Shown one piece after another: positions 24,765-35,519 of a stretch of 64,000 nucleotides of DNA. This stretch comes from Paramarasmius palmivorus (lineage: Eukaryota > Basidiomycota > Agaricomycetes > Agaricales > Marasmiaceae), in NCBI GenBank assembly GCA_037176845.1, contig JAYKXP010000005.1:248001-312000 (forward strand). The letters are read 5' to 3'. Below the pieces are notes generated by a model. It worked only from the letters and a program-made list of their open reading frames with translations. It was not told where the DNA came from and did not search any database. Every line of letters starts with the position of its first letter. Within the stretch, counting starts at the first letter, position 1. The translations under genes were made by a program, and so were the position numbers.

Positions 24765-25357
24765 CCGCTCGGCGAGAAAGGAGGTCATTCAAGTGTATAT
24801 TTACTTGCATCACAATAGACAATGTACAAGTACGGACCTTCTGACCTGCATAGCAGCCAGGATGATCTACTGTTCCCACTAGCATCAATCACTTCAGCAC
24901 CCGCAATCCTCATAAGCAGCGAATGTTTCGCAATGTGACTCCGATGGAGTATTCCGCGGTGAGCCGTTCGTTGATCATGAGAAACTTAACATACGCTCAA
25001 GGTCAGGATTCTCCGGCCCCTTGACGTTAAACCTTTTTGGCGCAACGTTCAATTCCTTGGACACGGTAAGTGGGCGGTCCAGACAAGCTTTGGACAAACT
25101 TTTACACCGCTAGCCTGAGCAAGCAACATTCCTTCGAAACCTGGTCTTACTTACCGTGGCTGAACGCGATTACATCAATCACGGTTTTTTACACTTGCGA
25201 CACATCGTTTCTTGAGCCTCTGGAAAGGTTTCAAAATGTCATTGGCTGGGAAGATATTGCCAAAACTGGTACTGTGGGACTTCGCGATCATCAGTGACGT
25301 CGACGCGACTTCTGGAATCGTGCCGAAGGCTGCGACGACGTCTTTTGAGTTTGAACG
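24765..25357. other. Intergenic with one putative microprotein
   Basis: Between the NPL4 stop and the dienelactone hydrolase start. The only supportable content is the possible three-exon small ORF listed separately at 24923-25118. Confidence 0.4.
24923..25118 (+). CDS. Putative microprotein of 34 residues, unknown function
   Basis: ATG at 24923 opens MFRNVTPMEYSA. A 43-bp intron (24959-25001) with GTGAGC donor, CTTAAC branch-like site and AAG acceptor is followed by VRILRPLDVKPFWRNVQFLG. A second 48-bp intron (25066-25113, GTAAGT...CTAG) leads to a two-residue ending and TGA. Both introns have the size and signals seen in the neighbouring real genes, which is the main support. Using the next acceptor at 25122/25123 instead would give about 63 residues. 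I do not recognise the protein. The Arg/Pro/Trp-rich start could be mitochondrial, but that is only a guess. Confidence 0.3.
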
Positions 25358-26539
25358 ATGCTGACCCGCCTACGTACTGTTTTACACCATCTCAACAAGT
25401 CCAGAGCAATGGCTTCTTCTGCAGCCCACGTCCATAACACTAATGCGGCGTGTTGCAGCATCCCACCAGTTCAATCAGACTATGTACCCAAAGGAACCTT
25501 CAAATCCCATGGGCATTTCAACAAAGTCTACGTGACAGGACCGACTACCAGCGAGCATGCTCTCGTCGTAGTATACGACATATTCGGGAAAGCTTTATTT
25601 TGTCCTTGTCAAGTCTTGGCAGTGTCTGACTATCCACAGATTCTTCCCTCAGACCCAGCAAGGCGCCGATATCGTTGCCTCGGCTCTGAATACTACAGTT
25701 TACATGCCAGATTTCTTTGAACCTCATGGACCCTTCCCCATCGAGAAATTCCCTCCTCAGACCGATGAGGATAAGAACCAGCTTCAAGAGTTTTTTGGTG
25801 GAACCGCCAACCCTGCAGAGAACACCGCGAAGCTCGTAGCCTTCGGTAGAGTGTTGAAAGAAGGAGGCGCCAAACGCGTTGGTGCGTACGGCTTTTGTTG
25901 GGGTGAGTGTTGATTGAGGCTACTATGTGATCATACCTTTGATGAGATCTTCGATTCGTAGGTGGCAAGGTAACTGTATCCGCTGGCGGAGAAAACACCC
26001 CCTTCGACGCAGTCTCTATCGTGCATCCTGCGTGAGTTCTCGTTCAATTGCTGGGTTATATTCTCATTCATACTCGACGTGTCAAACCATAGTATGCTAT
26101 CTGCTGAAGATGCGAATAAGTTGACAGTCCCCCTTGGGATGTATATCTCGGGGGATGAACCTGTTGATGAGGTATGCAATGTTGGCTCTCACCAATACCA
26201 CCTGGTTCTCATATTGATCAACCTGTGCGATCCAAGTACAACAAAATTATCGATGTTCTCTCAAAGAAACCTTTCGCTTCGCAATGTGACTACAAGAACT
26301 ACACTAATATGTGAGTACCAAGACTTCCGACTACCAGCCTTTGCCAATGGTAATCCTACGACTCTTCGTTTACTAGGTTCCATGGATGGGCAGCCGCTCG
26401 TGGAGACCTTAACAATGCTGATAACAAGAGAGAGTATGTGTCCGATTATAATTCAGTGTCCGTTGCTAATGATCCTGCTCAAAGATACGAGGATGTTTAC
26501 AAGAGGCTTGTCGAGTATTTTAAGAAAACCCTGGTATGA
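25358..26539 (+). CDS. Dienelactone hydrolase family protein
   Basis: Seven exons: 25358-25587, 25640-25902, 25962-26031, 26093-26171, 26237-26310, 26377-26433, 26485-26539 (275 aa). VVYDIFGF, GADIVASAL and YMPDFFEPHGPFP are DLH-family segments. The nucleophile Cys163 lies in GAYGFCWGGK, and SGDEPVDEY and FHGWAAARGD supply the Asp and His of the triad. The protein resembles yeast YDL086W and fungal AIM2-like carboxymethylenebutenolidase homologues. An ATG at 25408 (MASSAAHVHN) would remove a 16-residue leader that could be a mitochondrial targeting sequence. The first intron (25588-25639) starts with GA instead of GT: reading frame and family consensus both require this junction. Confidence 0.88.
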
Positions 26540-26671
26540 ACTTTGTGTAAAGAACCATGTATGTATATTATGGTACAAAGGCGAAAATGTTCCTTGTATA
26601 TCCGCTACAGTGACTAAAGAAAGAAATTCCTCCATACAAATACAGTATTTGATATTCAAAGAGATGGTCCC

Positions 26672-28483
26672 TCACGTGAAATCCGCAAGGTTGGGAGCAT
26701 TGTGTTCTGCTACTTTCCAGAGCCAGAACGGACCTAAGCGTACGTATCGGTTTGACATCATTCAATGCCGGGAATGATGGATTGACACTCACCAACTGGA
26801 TCACCTATGTTGTCCATGAGGTGAGCGAAGAGAACCACCATGTCGATATCTGGACATACCTTGATCATGAAGGCTTGTCGTCCAGTTTCCTACTATCCCC
26901 GATGAAGAGCCAATGCCACCAATCTGTACCCCTTGGGATCTTTATAAAAAGGTGAATCAATCCGCATACCACAAGCATGAATATCATCACGTACGTCCAT
27001 TGGGAAGCCCCGTCATACAGTGTGGCCTGAACAACATCGAGCTATGCGTCAGCGAGATATAGAATAGAACCGAGCCCAAACAACCTGAGTTGGACTCACA
27101 AACTGCCACCTCACGGTCCCGTCCGCCCCGATCCTAACACTCCCTTCAATAGACGACTCGTTACCGGCCGCACCTCGAGATATGCCCGCAAAGTATAAGG
27201 TTGGATAGAGAGCGTTGTATGTTTTGGGTTCCGGGTTGGCCTTGAGGTGTCGAAGTTTGTCTTTTGGGATTAGATTGAGTTTCACTTCAATGAGGCGGGT
27301 TGCCTCGCGGAATCGAGGGTCGTCGAAAAAGCTCGGGCTCCGAGGGCCGTTCGCGACATTAGAGAACTGAATGGAGGTGAGTGACGTGCAGAGGGGTTAA
27401 TACTAATCACGTACGTTAAAAGCTGCAAGCCATAATGTTCCGTAAGATCAATTGTTATCCACTGCATGATCGAAAGCTGCATACCAAAGAGATCCCTAAG
27501 GGAAGTAGAATGTCAGATCAGTATCTTTTGGAGGTTGGACAGTAGCCGTACCGATAATCCATGAAACACACATATCGTCTCCAGGTTCCTGATTCAATGA
27601 GCTGTCAACATGAACTATACCATCCTTGAAGATCTCCCACACCTTCGACACCTGCCCAGTCTTCTCCTGCCCGGAGTGCCGGTGCTGTAAATGCTCGGGT
27701 TGCTTCAAGTCCTAACGGCGGCCGCCTCCGCCACATGTCTGGTAGCTCTTTGAGATTCATGAGAATGACGTTGATGAGATGCTCTACGTGTTCCCAGTTG
27801 GCGGATCCATCTACCATGAAGGGTGCCCAGTTATTTTCCATATGATAGTTTCGGAGGTCATATACGTATGTCCTGCTTTTGGTTCGCCTTTCCCTTAGGA
27901 CCTCTTCCTTGTCCTCATCGAGTTCGCCGTCGTCATAAGTGAGGGCTACATACGCGCGAAGCCTGGCATAAAGCCCGGCTTCCTTTCGTAGAGGCTGGGT
28001 GTCCAACATTCGTGATTCCCGTAATACCCGGTCAAGCCATACGACATTAAGGGAAGGCGGGCACGATTCAAATGGTGTCTGGCCTCTAGCTGGAGTTGCC
28101 TCTAGAGCAACTGTCACGAACGTCTCCAGGGCACGCCTCCGCTCCTGAAGAATTTCAACAGGATCATCGGTACGGAATGCGGTCAACTGGGCTTCAGTTC
28201 TCTTTTGTAATTCCAACCTCCAGTTGACACAGACAGCTGATGAGGATTCTTCATCAGTTGCACAGATGCGGAGTGCTTGCCGGGGGTCGTCGAAGGTGTT
28301 TAAGAAGACTTCGCGCCATAGATATTGGTCCTCTGTTCCGTATATAAGGTCTCGAGCCAGACGACAGGTTAGGGAGAACCTGGCTAGATCTCTGGCTTCG
28401 CAGAAGGAGAGAATGCGAGCTGATAGTTCTGGGGGTATGTCCTGTAGTGACGGTTTGCTGCTGGTGCTGCCTGGGGGTTCCAT
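26672..28483 (-). CDS. F-box protein with large fungal C-terminal domain
   Basis: Nine exons: 28483-27643, 27588-27552, 27495-27485, 27422-27415, 27366-27100, 27026-26995, 26939-26860, 26804-26793, 26733-26672 (449 aa). The N-terminal F-box reads LQDIPPELSARILSFCEARD followed by LTCRLARDLI. Downstream, spliced segments give GTWRRYVCFMDYRDLFAFN, RIGADGTVRWQF and DPVGPFWLWKV, which are conserved in a family of basidiomycete F-box proteins. Three internal exons are 11, 8 and 12 nt, and without them the conserved RDLFAFN and DPVGPFW strings break. F-box proteins are substrate receptors of SCF ubiquitin ligases; the target is unknown. It converges on the dienelactone hydrolase gene with a 132-bp gap. 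Confidence 0.85.
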
Positions 28484-28670
28484 GTGAAGCGGAAGAGGTA
28501 GAGTTCCAGCTGCAAAGGCAGATAAGCTCGGTTCTGTGCGTTTACTGTCATGGTTGCTTAGTCAAGGGGAGGAGTTGCCGGTAAAGTTGCCGGTAACAAC
28601 GTAAATAGCAACACGGCACTTGGACAACACTCACAAGTTTGCTCACAAGGTCGCTACCAACACCGTCACG

Positions 28671-30608
28671 ATGCGCTCTGCGCTACTTTTATCCCTCGTC
28701 TCAACTTCCATCGCATTCCAGTTTCCTTTCAAAGTTCCCTTTTTCCAGACCCAGGTTGACCCTCGTGAAATCATCGAATCCGTCATCAGTGGACCCCAGA
28801 AGATTGCAATTGTTGGTGCGGGTGCTGGTGGCAGTTCAGCGGCATTCTGGATAGCGAAAGCAAAGGAGAGGTTTGGTTTAGATGTGCAAGTAGATGTGTA
28901 TGACAAGGCTTCGTATGTTGGAGGACGTGAGTATCCTATTTCACCGTAACCATTTCCTGTCTCATCAACAACAACGGTACAGGTAGTACTACAGTTTATC
29001 CTCATGACGACCCGAGTCTGTCACCCGTAGAACTTGGAGCATCCATTTTTGTGAAGGCGAACAGGAACATGTGGAGAGCCAGCGAATTCTTCAACTTGTC
29101 ACTCAGTGCTTTTGAGGATGAGGATACTCATATGGGACTCTGGGATGGCGAAAAACTACTCCTTGATGTCGGTCTCCTTTTCTTTCTCAATAACTCATAA
29201 TTCACTCAACTCAATCTCGACTCTAGATAGGTGACAGCTGGTGGGACACAGCCAAGGTTCTCTGGCGGTACGGTATCACCTCGCCTAGACGTACACAATC
29301 AATGTCAGTGACATATTATTGCTGACGTCTTTATGTGCTAAACCATAATCAGTGTCGACGGAATGATTAAGGATTTTTTGGGACTATATGCATATGACAC
29401 TCCGAGATGGGATAACATCACAGGTCTTGCTACGTCTCTAGGTTGGCTGGATATGGTTGCAAACACCGCGTCAGACTACTTCCAGTCTCGCGGTGTATCG
29501 GCCAAGTACGTTAACGAGCTGGTGGAGGCTGCGACACGCGTGAATTATGGCCAGGTGTGCATCCCAGAGAACTGATTGGGCTTCTCGACTTATTGAACAT
29601 TACTACCAGAATGTCGACAAGATCCACGCACTAGAGGGCGCCTGTTCGCTGGCAGCCACCGGGGCAAGCCAAGTTAAAGGTGGAAACTGGCAAATATTTG
29701 ACCATTTCCTAAAGTATTCGAATGCAACAGTCTACTTGAACACTCCGGTACGAGCACTCGTATTTCTAACCCAATATCCAAACTCATGTCATGTATGACC
29801 ATATAGGTTACACAAATCACTCATAAACCATCCTCTTCTCGCCCATGGGTTGTTCATACGGACAAAGGCACCACCGCATACAAAGCCGTCATCCTCGCTG
29901 CTCCCTTGCATCAAACCGGTATCGACCTTCCCGAAGCACTGGTCTCGCAGGTTCCTGAACAACCTTATGTTCACCTGCACGTCACACTACTCACTACTAG
30001 CTCACCTCACATCAACCCCGACTACATGTCCTTACCACCTTCTACCAAAGTGCCTGCAATGATGCTCACCACCTACGACGGTGTTCGTAATGGAGGCAAG
30101 GCACCAGAGTTCAACTCCGTCTCGTACCACAATAAGGTGAACGAGAGTGAATGGGTTGTCAAGATCTTTTCGGAGGAGAGGGTCTCCGACGAGTGGCTGC
30201 AGAACGTGTTCAGTGGACAAGTGAGCTGGGTCTACCGAAAGGAGGTATGGTGTTGGCGTTCACTTTTCGACTCTTATCTCTAATGCCCCTTTGACAGTGG
30301 GATGCCTACCCCAAGAACCCCCCAACGACCACTTTCCCTCCTGTCAAGCTTGACAACGGTTTCTACTATGTGAACTCGTTTGAACCGTAAGCAATACTTG
30401 CTTGGCCTTGGTAACTCGACACTGATCACCATTTAGATTTATCTCTACTATGGAAACCGAAACTATCTCTTCCCGTAACGCAGTCGAGCTCCTGCTTAAC
30501 GAGGAATTCAAATCTAGCCTATGTGGGCCAAGAATCTCTGCTTCCGGCGAGACAGACAAGTCGAAAGCGAAAACAGACGACGATTTTGTTTATGGATGGG
30601 ATTGCTAA
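28671..30608 (+). CDS. Prenylcysteine oxidase-like FAD enzyme, secreted or vacuolar
   Basis: Eight exons: 28671-28926, 28983-29167, 29227-29303, 29353-29554, 29610-29747, 29807-30244, 30298-30386, 30437-30608 (518 aa). A signal peptide (MRSALLLSLVSTSIAF) precedes the FAD-binding motif IAIVGAGAGGSSAAFWIAK. Family segments include VDVYDKASYVGGRS, GASIFVKANRNM, DSWWDTAKVLWRYG, GACSLAATGASQVKGGNW and the C-terminal YGWDC, which is almost invariant in prenylcysteine oxidases. The enzyme class cleaves the thioether of farnesyl- or geranylgeranyl-cysteine left after degradation of prenylated proteins. The start is the ATG directly before the hydrophobic leader. Confidence 0.93.
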
Positions 30609-30904
30609 AGTTAAAGGGATCAAAACATCTATCTTGCTTCATGTACAAAGGATCTTTTGCGTGCGTTCACATACTACTGCTGCTATCTTATCGGGACCCC
30701 CTTATGTGTGTATGATTGTTATTAATCTTTTCGAGATACATATCACTCTGAGATAGAGTTTAAATAAAATTGGTTCTACATATACAAATTTGGGCGAGGT
30801 CCTTGAATGGAACCTTTGATTACTTGTAATTCTGTCTACTCTTAGAAAGGTTGCAGCGTGAGGGAGATTGGGGACGGAATGCGGAACTAGGTCTGGATGG
30901 GCGC

Positions 30905-31203
30905 TCATGCGAAACAGACTCGACTTTCAGCGGAAACGTATCCATTCCGAGCTACTCGTTCTTGATACTTTCGTTTCAAGTCCTACATGCTAGGTTGAGA
31001 AATTTATTTTGACGAGAGACCGAGATGAAATTTACCTGGAAGCTCGGGGACAGCTTCGATTCTGAGTGCTTGGGAGTCTGCAGCACCTGGAACAGTGGGA
31101 TCAGGGTTGAATTGCGATGATCGTCCGGCATGCGACGTACCTGCTTCACGGTGCTAACGGCCTTACTTCGAAGAGCCTCTTGCGTAGAACTGGATTGGTA
31201 CAT
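30905..31203 (-). CDS. Small protein of 63 residues, unknown function
   Basis: Three exons: 31203-31141, 31086-31036, 30982-30905, all in phase 0. They are separated by canonical introns of 54 and 53 bp (GTACGT...TTCCAG and GTAAAT...TGTAG). The protein starts MYQSSSTQEALRSKAV, has a basic helix-like stretch DLKRKYQERVARNGY and ends VCFA. The ending resembles a CaaX box but the Cys is one position too close to the end, so prenylation is not supported. No family is recognised. The consistent splice signals and phases are the only evidence that it is a gene. It converges on the prenylcysteine oxidase gene. Confidence 0.4.
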
Positions 31204-32976
31204 GTTCTACAAAGGACGAGGTTAGCCTCGCGGCACAAACCGCGACAAGTTGCACTCTTACAGTTCGTGATTGGCCGGATAGAGAAAAAGCGACCGATGA
31301 GGGTTTAAATGATGATTACTTTTAAACCTCTACCTGTCTTTTATACCAATGTATCGCGCTTCTACTTGTGGGGCCGTGCACGAATCGGCATCTCTCTTCT
31401 AGATTTGTTCACACGAAAGCTAGATAAACGCAGCATTGAAGCTGTCATATATCACCGTCTCCTGCTCTCGGTCGAAGTAAAATATTCAAAGATATCCCAA
31501 ACGATTGGATAGGAGAACATCCCATTCCTCTGGGCTGTGAAAAAAGACAAAAAGTTAACGACTGGGAATACCATTCCAAGCACGAGACTTCTCACAATCA
31601 TTCCCCTTTGGTGTTGTCGTGCATTCTCACCACGTCATGAACATATGTAAATCAGGGATCTCGGATGTGATTGTAAGGGGACTTGGAAGTAGCGCATTTT
31701 CGAGAACTTCCAATGTGGCGCCGAAAATGCGATGGAGAGGGTTGTTGTGGCCCAGGATGTCGGCCGAAGTGTGAAAGATCAACAGATGCATAGAGCAGTT
31801 GATAGACGTGCTGTCTTTGTTGTCGACCTAGTCGGCCGACAAGACGAAGAATCCTGACTCCGAAACGCCTGTTAATCATTCTTCAGCGCTACCATCGCTA
31901 GCAGAGAACTAACCAGGGAACATCATACCATATCTTTTCACATACCCACTGCGCATCAAGGTGCCTGAGAGACGACCAAGACGATGGTGAGACTATAAAC
32001 GTTTACAGAGGCCGACGCTGCTCAGCACCCCAGTTCTAGTCTAAAATACACACAGCACACGCCACACAGTAGCGGCAGGCACACACAGCGTCTCTTCTCG
32101 CGCACTCACAAGGTTCGGGACGCCACTGTCCTCTTTGGCCTTGAATCCAGACTTGAACATGCGTAGATCCTCTCTCGAGTCTATCTGTTTTCCGAGGCAC
32201 ACCGAAAGTACGAAGGAGCCGATAAGTCCGATTCGCTGTGCAACGGAAGAACGGTTCTCCGAGGAACAAACGTGAAAATGAAAACATACCCACTCCACGA
32301 GGTGACATCGGAGTTGAGAGAGGCCTGGTTGGGCTAGAAGAGGACCTCGCCAGAAGCTATTCGTTGCACATGCCAGTTTGCATCCGAAAGTCGGACAGGG
32401 ACGGAACCTCCAATCTGGCTATTTGCGCGTCTTATCACATGTGCGCGAGCCCTCGCTCCCGAGAATTTGCCCAAGTAGCTGAAGTGAAGCAAGATAGAGA
32501 CCGAAAGGTGCTGTTAGTGAGGGTAAGAGTTCAAAATAGAGACGGGTAGACTTCCGTTGAATTATTTCCCCTAAAAATGTCAATTGAACACAATCGTACA
32601 ATTTCCCACCAAGACTACCCCATTTACGTATTGGATTCGAGTCAAATGCTTCAACGATGACGCCCATAGAGAGTCCATTCAATGGCGCCCTTCACCTCCA
32701 CTGTGATGGTTTCAAAAAAAGCACACAGAATTCAATTACTCCGACCTCATGATGCTGGTGGTGGCACAGACAGCATCCCACGAAATCTTGACGACGTTGA
32801 CTTCCTACTCCAACGGTGCAACGTCAAAGAAAGCACGTCCCGCCGAGCAGAAGCATTGCTGTAGTCGCAAGCTTCCGTCTTCAAACTTCAAGCTCTGATA
32901 CAGAGACTTTAACTTCACAAATCGGCTCATAAACCGTTTGAAAAGCTGTTGAAGCAATTGCAAGAGAGGGAAGGAG
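31204..32976. other. Long stretch without a supported gene, upstream of the ammonium transporter
   Basis: About 1.8 kb with several short open frames on both strands (for example 32041-32298 and 32419-32682, minus), none with recognisable motifs or a convincing splice pattern. It holds the interleaved inverted repeats at 31683-31731. Part of it should be the promoter and 5' leader of the ammonium transporter, a gene class that usually has a long nitrogen-regulated promoter. Confidence 0.5.
31683..31731. repeat. Two interleaved inverted repeats (pseudoknot-like order)
   Basis: TTGGAAGT (31683-31690) pairs with ACTTCCAA (31706-31713), and CGCATTTTCG (31693-31702) pairs with CGAAAATGCG (31722-31731). 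Both matches are perfect. The order A-B-A'-B' is that of an H-type pseudoknot if transcribed. Confidence 0.45.
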
Positions 32977-34871
32977 ATGGAAGCACACATATCTCCTCGT
33001 GAGTGGTAAATTCTGAATTGCTCAGTGCAAATCTCTGACCTGTATTCCTGTAGGAGCTGCGAAGTATGCTATCTTCCTGCTTATAGTGCATCATCTAACC
33101 TTTCGTGCTACAGCTATGATCGTGGCGATATCGCCTTTATCATTGTTGCTGGTGCGATGGTACTTACCATGGTTCCTGGACTTGGTACGTCCTGCTCAAA
33201 TTACCGATACCTACCTCTCTAACCATCGATCGACTCAGCTTTTCTATACTCCGGCCTGGCACGTCGGAAAAGCGCACGTCAGTTCCCCGCTTTTTCATCT
33301 ACAGGACCAACTCTGACCTTCAATTCCAGTCTCATTAATCTGGGTCGTCGCAGCTGGAAACGGCATTTGCATCTTTCAGTGGTTCTTTTGGGGCTACTCC
33401 CTGGCATTCTCGTCCACCGCATCCAATGGATTCATAGGGAATCTATATCATTTCGGGCTTCGCAATGTCCTGGATGAGCCTTCACCTGGTTCACCGCTGA
33501 TTCCAGAAATACTATACAGCTTCTTCCAGATGGAATTTGCTTGTGTAACTGTAGCTATTCTAGTTGGTGGTATAGCCGAACGGTGAGTGTCCTATTATGC
33601 ATCTTTCTCCATATCTGTACTCATACATAGCTCACCTAGCGGCCGCGTATTCCCAGCCGTCATCTTCGTTTTCCTCTGGACCACTCTCGTCTATTGTCCC
33701 CTCGCCTGCTGGGCTTGGAACCCTTCAGGCTGGGCCTTCAAATGGGGCGTCCTCGATTTCGCAGGCGGCGGTCCGGTCGAAATCGGTAGCGGTCTCTCCG
33801 GCCTCGCATTCGCCTACATCCTCGGCCCACGCCACCAATCCGAACTCGTCAACTTTCGTCCACACAACGTCTCCCTAGTTTGTCTCGGCACGTTTCTCCT
33901 CTGGTTCGGTTGGCTAGGGTTCAACGGCGGCTCGGCATTTGGAGCGAATGTAAGAGCGGTGATTGCGGTGTGGAACAGTATGCTTGGAGCAGGGATGGCA
34001 GGGATGGTGTGGTGTATTATGGATTGGAGGTATGAAAAAAGGTGGAGTATGGTTGGGTTTTGTTCGGGGTGCATTGGGGGGCTGGTAGCTGCGACGCCAA
34101 GTTCGGGGTTTGTGCACCCATGGGCGGGGTTGGTCATTGGGATATTGTCAGGCGTTGGGTGTAATTTGGCTACGAAGAGTAAGCATGGCGAATCTTCTTC
34201 AGACATGCACTTAGCTAACAAGGTGTTGACAGTCAAATTTCTACTCAAAATCGATGATGCGCTCGATCTCTTTGCTGAACACGCTATTGGTGGTATCATT
34301 GGTCTCATATGCAACGCCTTCTTTGCGGACAACGCTGTGATCTCTCTAGATGGCGTCAACACTTCGATTGAAGGTGGTTTCCTGGATAGGAACTGGAAAC
34401 AGCTGTATATCCAGGTCGCGTACATCGCTGCGACGAGTGCATATTCTTTTGTTGTTACGGCGTTAATCGCAAAATGTGTGGATCTGGTGCCGGGTTGTAG
34501 ATTGAGAGGTACCAGAGAGGATGAGGCGTTGGGGATGGATGAAGTTGAGGTGGGTGTTATTTTTTCTTTCTCTCGGTGATCGTACTCACACCCAAGGGAC
34601 TTAGATCGGAGAGTTTGCAACGGATTACATCGAAGTTGGAAGGAACTTTGATGACGGATTTGGGAAAGGGAGTTCGTCGTCTAGTGATGCAACAACTGGA
34701 CCTGGGCCCGTAGCTGCGGGAGATCGACACGGACATGCAGAGAATGAGTTGCATTGGACGAAGAGACCTTCGCAGGGCGGTGGGTTTGGCGGCGATAGTG
34801 AGCTTTCGCCTGTCGATGAAGAAAAATCGACCTCAGTTGAGGTCGAATCAAGGAATGGAATTGATGCATGA
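32977..34871 (+). CDS. Ammonium transporter (Mep/Amt family)
   Basis: Eight exons: 32977-32998, 33054-33063, 33114-33184, 33239-33277, 33330-33582, 33640-34178, 34233-34549, 34605-34871 (505 aa). Family motifs are YDRGDIAFIIVAGAMVL, FLYSGLARRKSALSLI, DFAGGGPVEIGSG, WFGWLGFNGGSAFGAN and DDALDLFAEHAIGGI. About 11 membrane helices are expected. The first position of the twin-His pore pair is Glu179 and the second is His328; the Glu form is known in the Mep1/Mep3 branch, whereas Mep2-type sensors keep His at both. The C-terminal cytosolic tail is long and Gly/Ser/Asp/Glu-rich. Exon 2 is only 10 nt. The start ATG is the first that splices in phase to the YDRGD motif, so the extreme N-terminus is the least certain part. 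Confidence 0.93.
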
Positions 34872-34983
34872 GTTGGTGTGCGTTGTGTACGACTAGGTGT
34901 ATTTTTCACGTTACGGTTATGCATGTTTCTTTGCCGTTCTAACAGCGTCAGCCACGGTGGTATGTTTCAATGAGACGTGCACA

Positions 34984-35069
34984 AGCAGCATGGCGCAGTG
35001 GTAGCGCGCGGGGCCCATATCGCACTGGATAGCACCCCGAGGTCACTTGATCGAAACAAGTTGCTGCTA
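34984..35069 (+). tRNA. Initiator tRNA-Met (CAT) with a 14-nt intron
   Basis: The sequence folds into a full cloverleaf: AGCAGCA/TGCTGCT acceptor, GCGC/GCGC D-stem, CGGGG/CCCCG anticodon stem and ACTTG/CAAGT T-stem. A1:U72, the GGG/CCC anticodon-stem pairs and the T-loop ATCGAAA mark it as the eukaryotic initiator. The intron is 35020-35033, between tRNA positions 37 and 38, so the mature RNA is 72 nt plus CCA. Position 33 is C. Confidence 0.93.
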
Positions 35070-35090
35070 CTCGCGAGTAGAGACGTTGAC

Positions 35091-35096
35091 TTTTTT
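35091..35096 (+). terminator. RNA polymerase III T-run of the first initiator tRNA
   Basis: Six T residues 21 nt after the tRNA 3' end. Confidence 0.7.
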
Positions 35097-35272
35097 GGCT
35101 TCATTCAGTGAAGTCTTCTGACCGGCGCATGAAGGGTATGATTCCGTATTAGCCACAATTCTACCTTGTGGAACACGTAGATTAGTGAATACAGGCACTT
35201 CCTAATTCAGCAATGGTCCTTCCATTTTGGGGTTGGCTCGTGGCAATCTATAGAAGTAACCAGATAGATTAT

Positions 35273-35359
35273 AGCAGCATGGCGCAGTGGTAGCGCGCGG
35301 GGCCCATACGCCTAAGTACTGGTACCCCGAGGTCACTTGATCGAAACAAGTTGCTGCTA
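35273..35359 (+). tRNA. Initiator tRNA-Met (CAT) with a 15-nt intron
   Basis: The mature sequence is identical to the copy 200 bp upstream. The intron at 35309-35323 sits at the same 37/38 site but its sequence is different and one base longer. The flanks share no obvious similarity with the first copy. Confidence 0.93.
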
Positions 35360-35396
35360 AAGTTTGAGACTCATAGTGAGTAGCCTACTTATTACC

Positions 35397-35407
35397 TTTT
35401 TCTTTTT
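35397..35407 (+). terminator. RNA polymerase III T-runs of the second initiator tRNA
   Basis: Two runs of five T residues separated by one C, 37 nt after the tRNA. Confidence 0.6.
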
Positions 35408-35519
35408 GGTTCGATATGATTGATGATTGATGATTGAGTATGCAATTGTGCAATCGTAAATGACAAGCGTGAATTAGTTATAAATTCAAAGTAAATGGTA
35501 ATGACTGTGCTCTCGAACG

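Noticed and set aside
30905..30920. Mating-pheromone precursor reading of the small gene at 30.9 kb
   Set aside because: The C-terminus VCFA has its Cys third from the end, so it is not a CaaX box, and no pheromone receptor gene is nearby.
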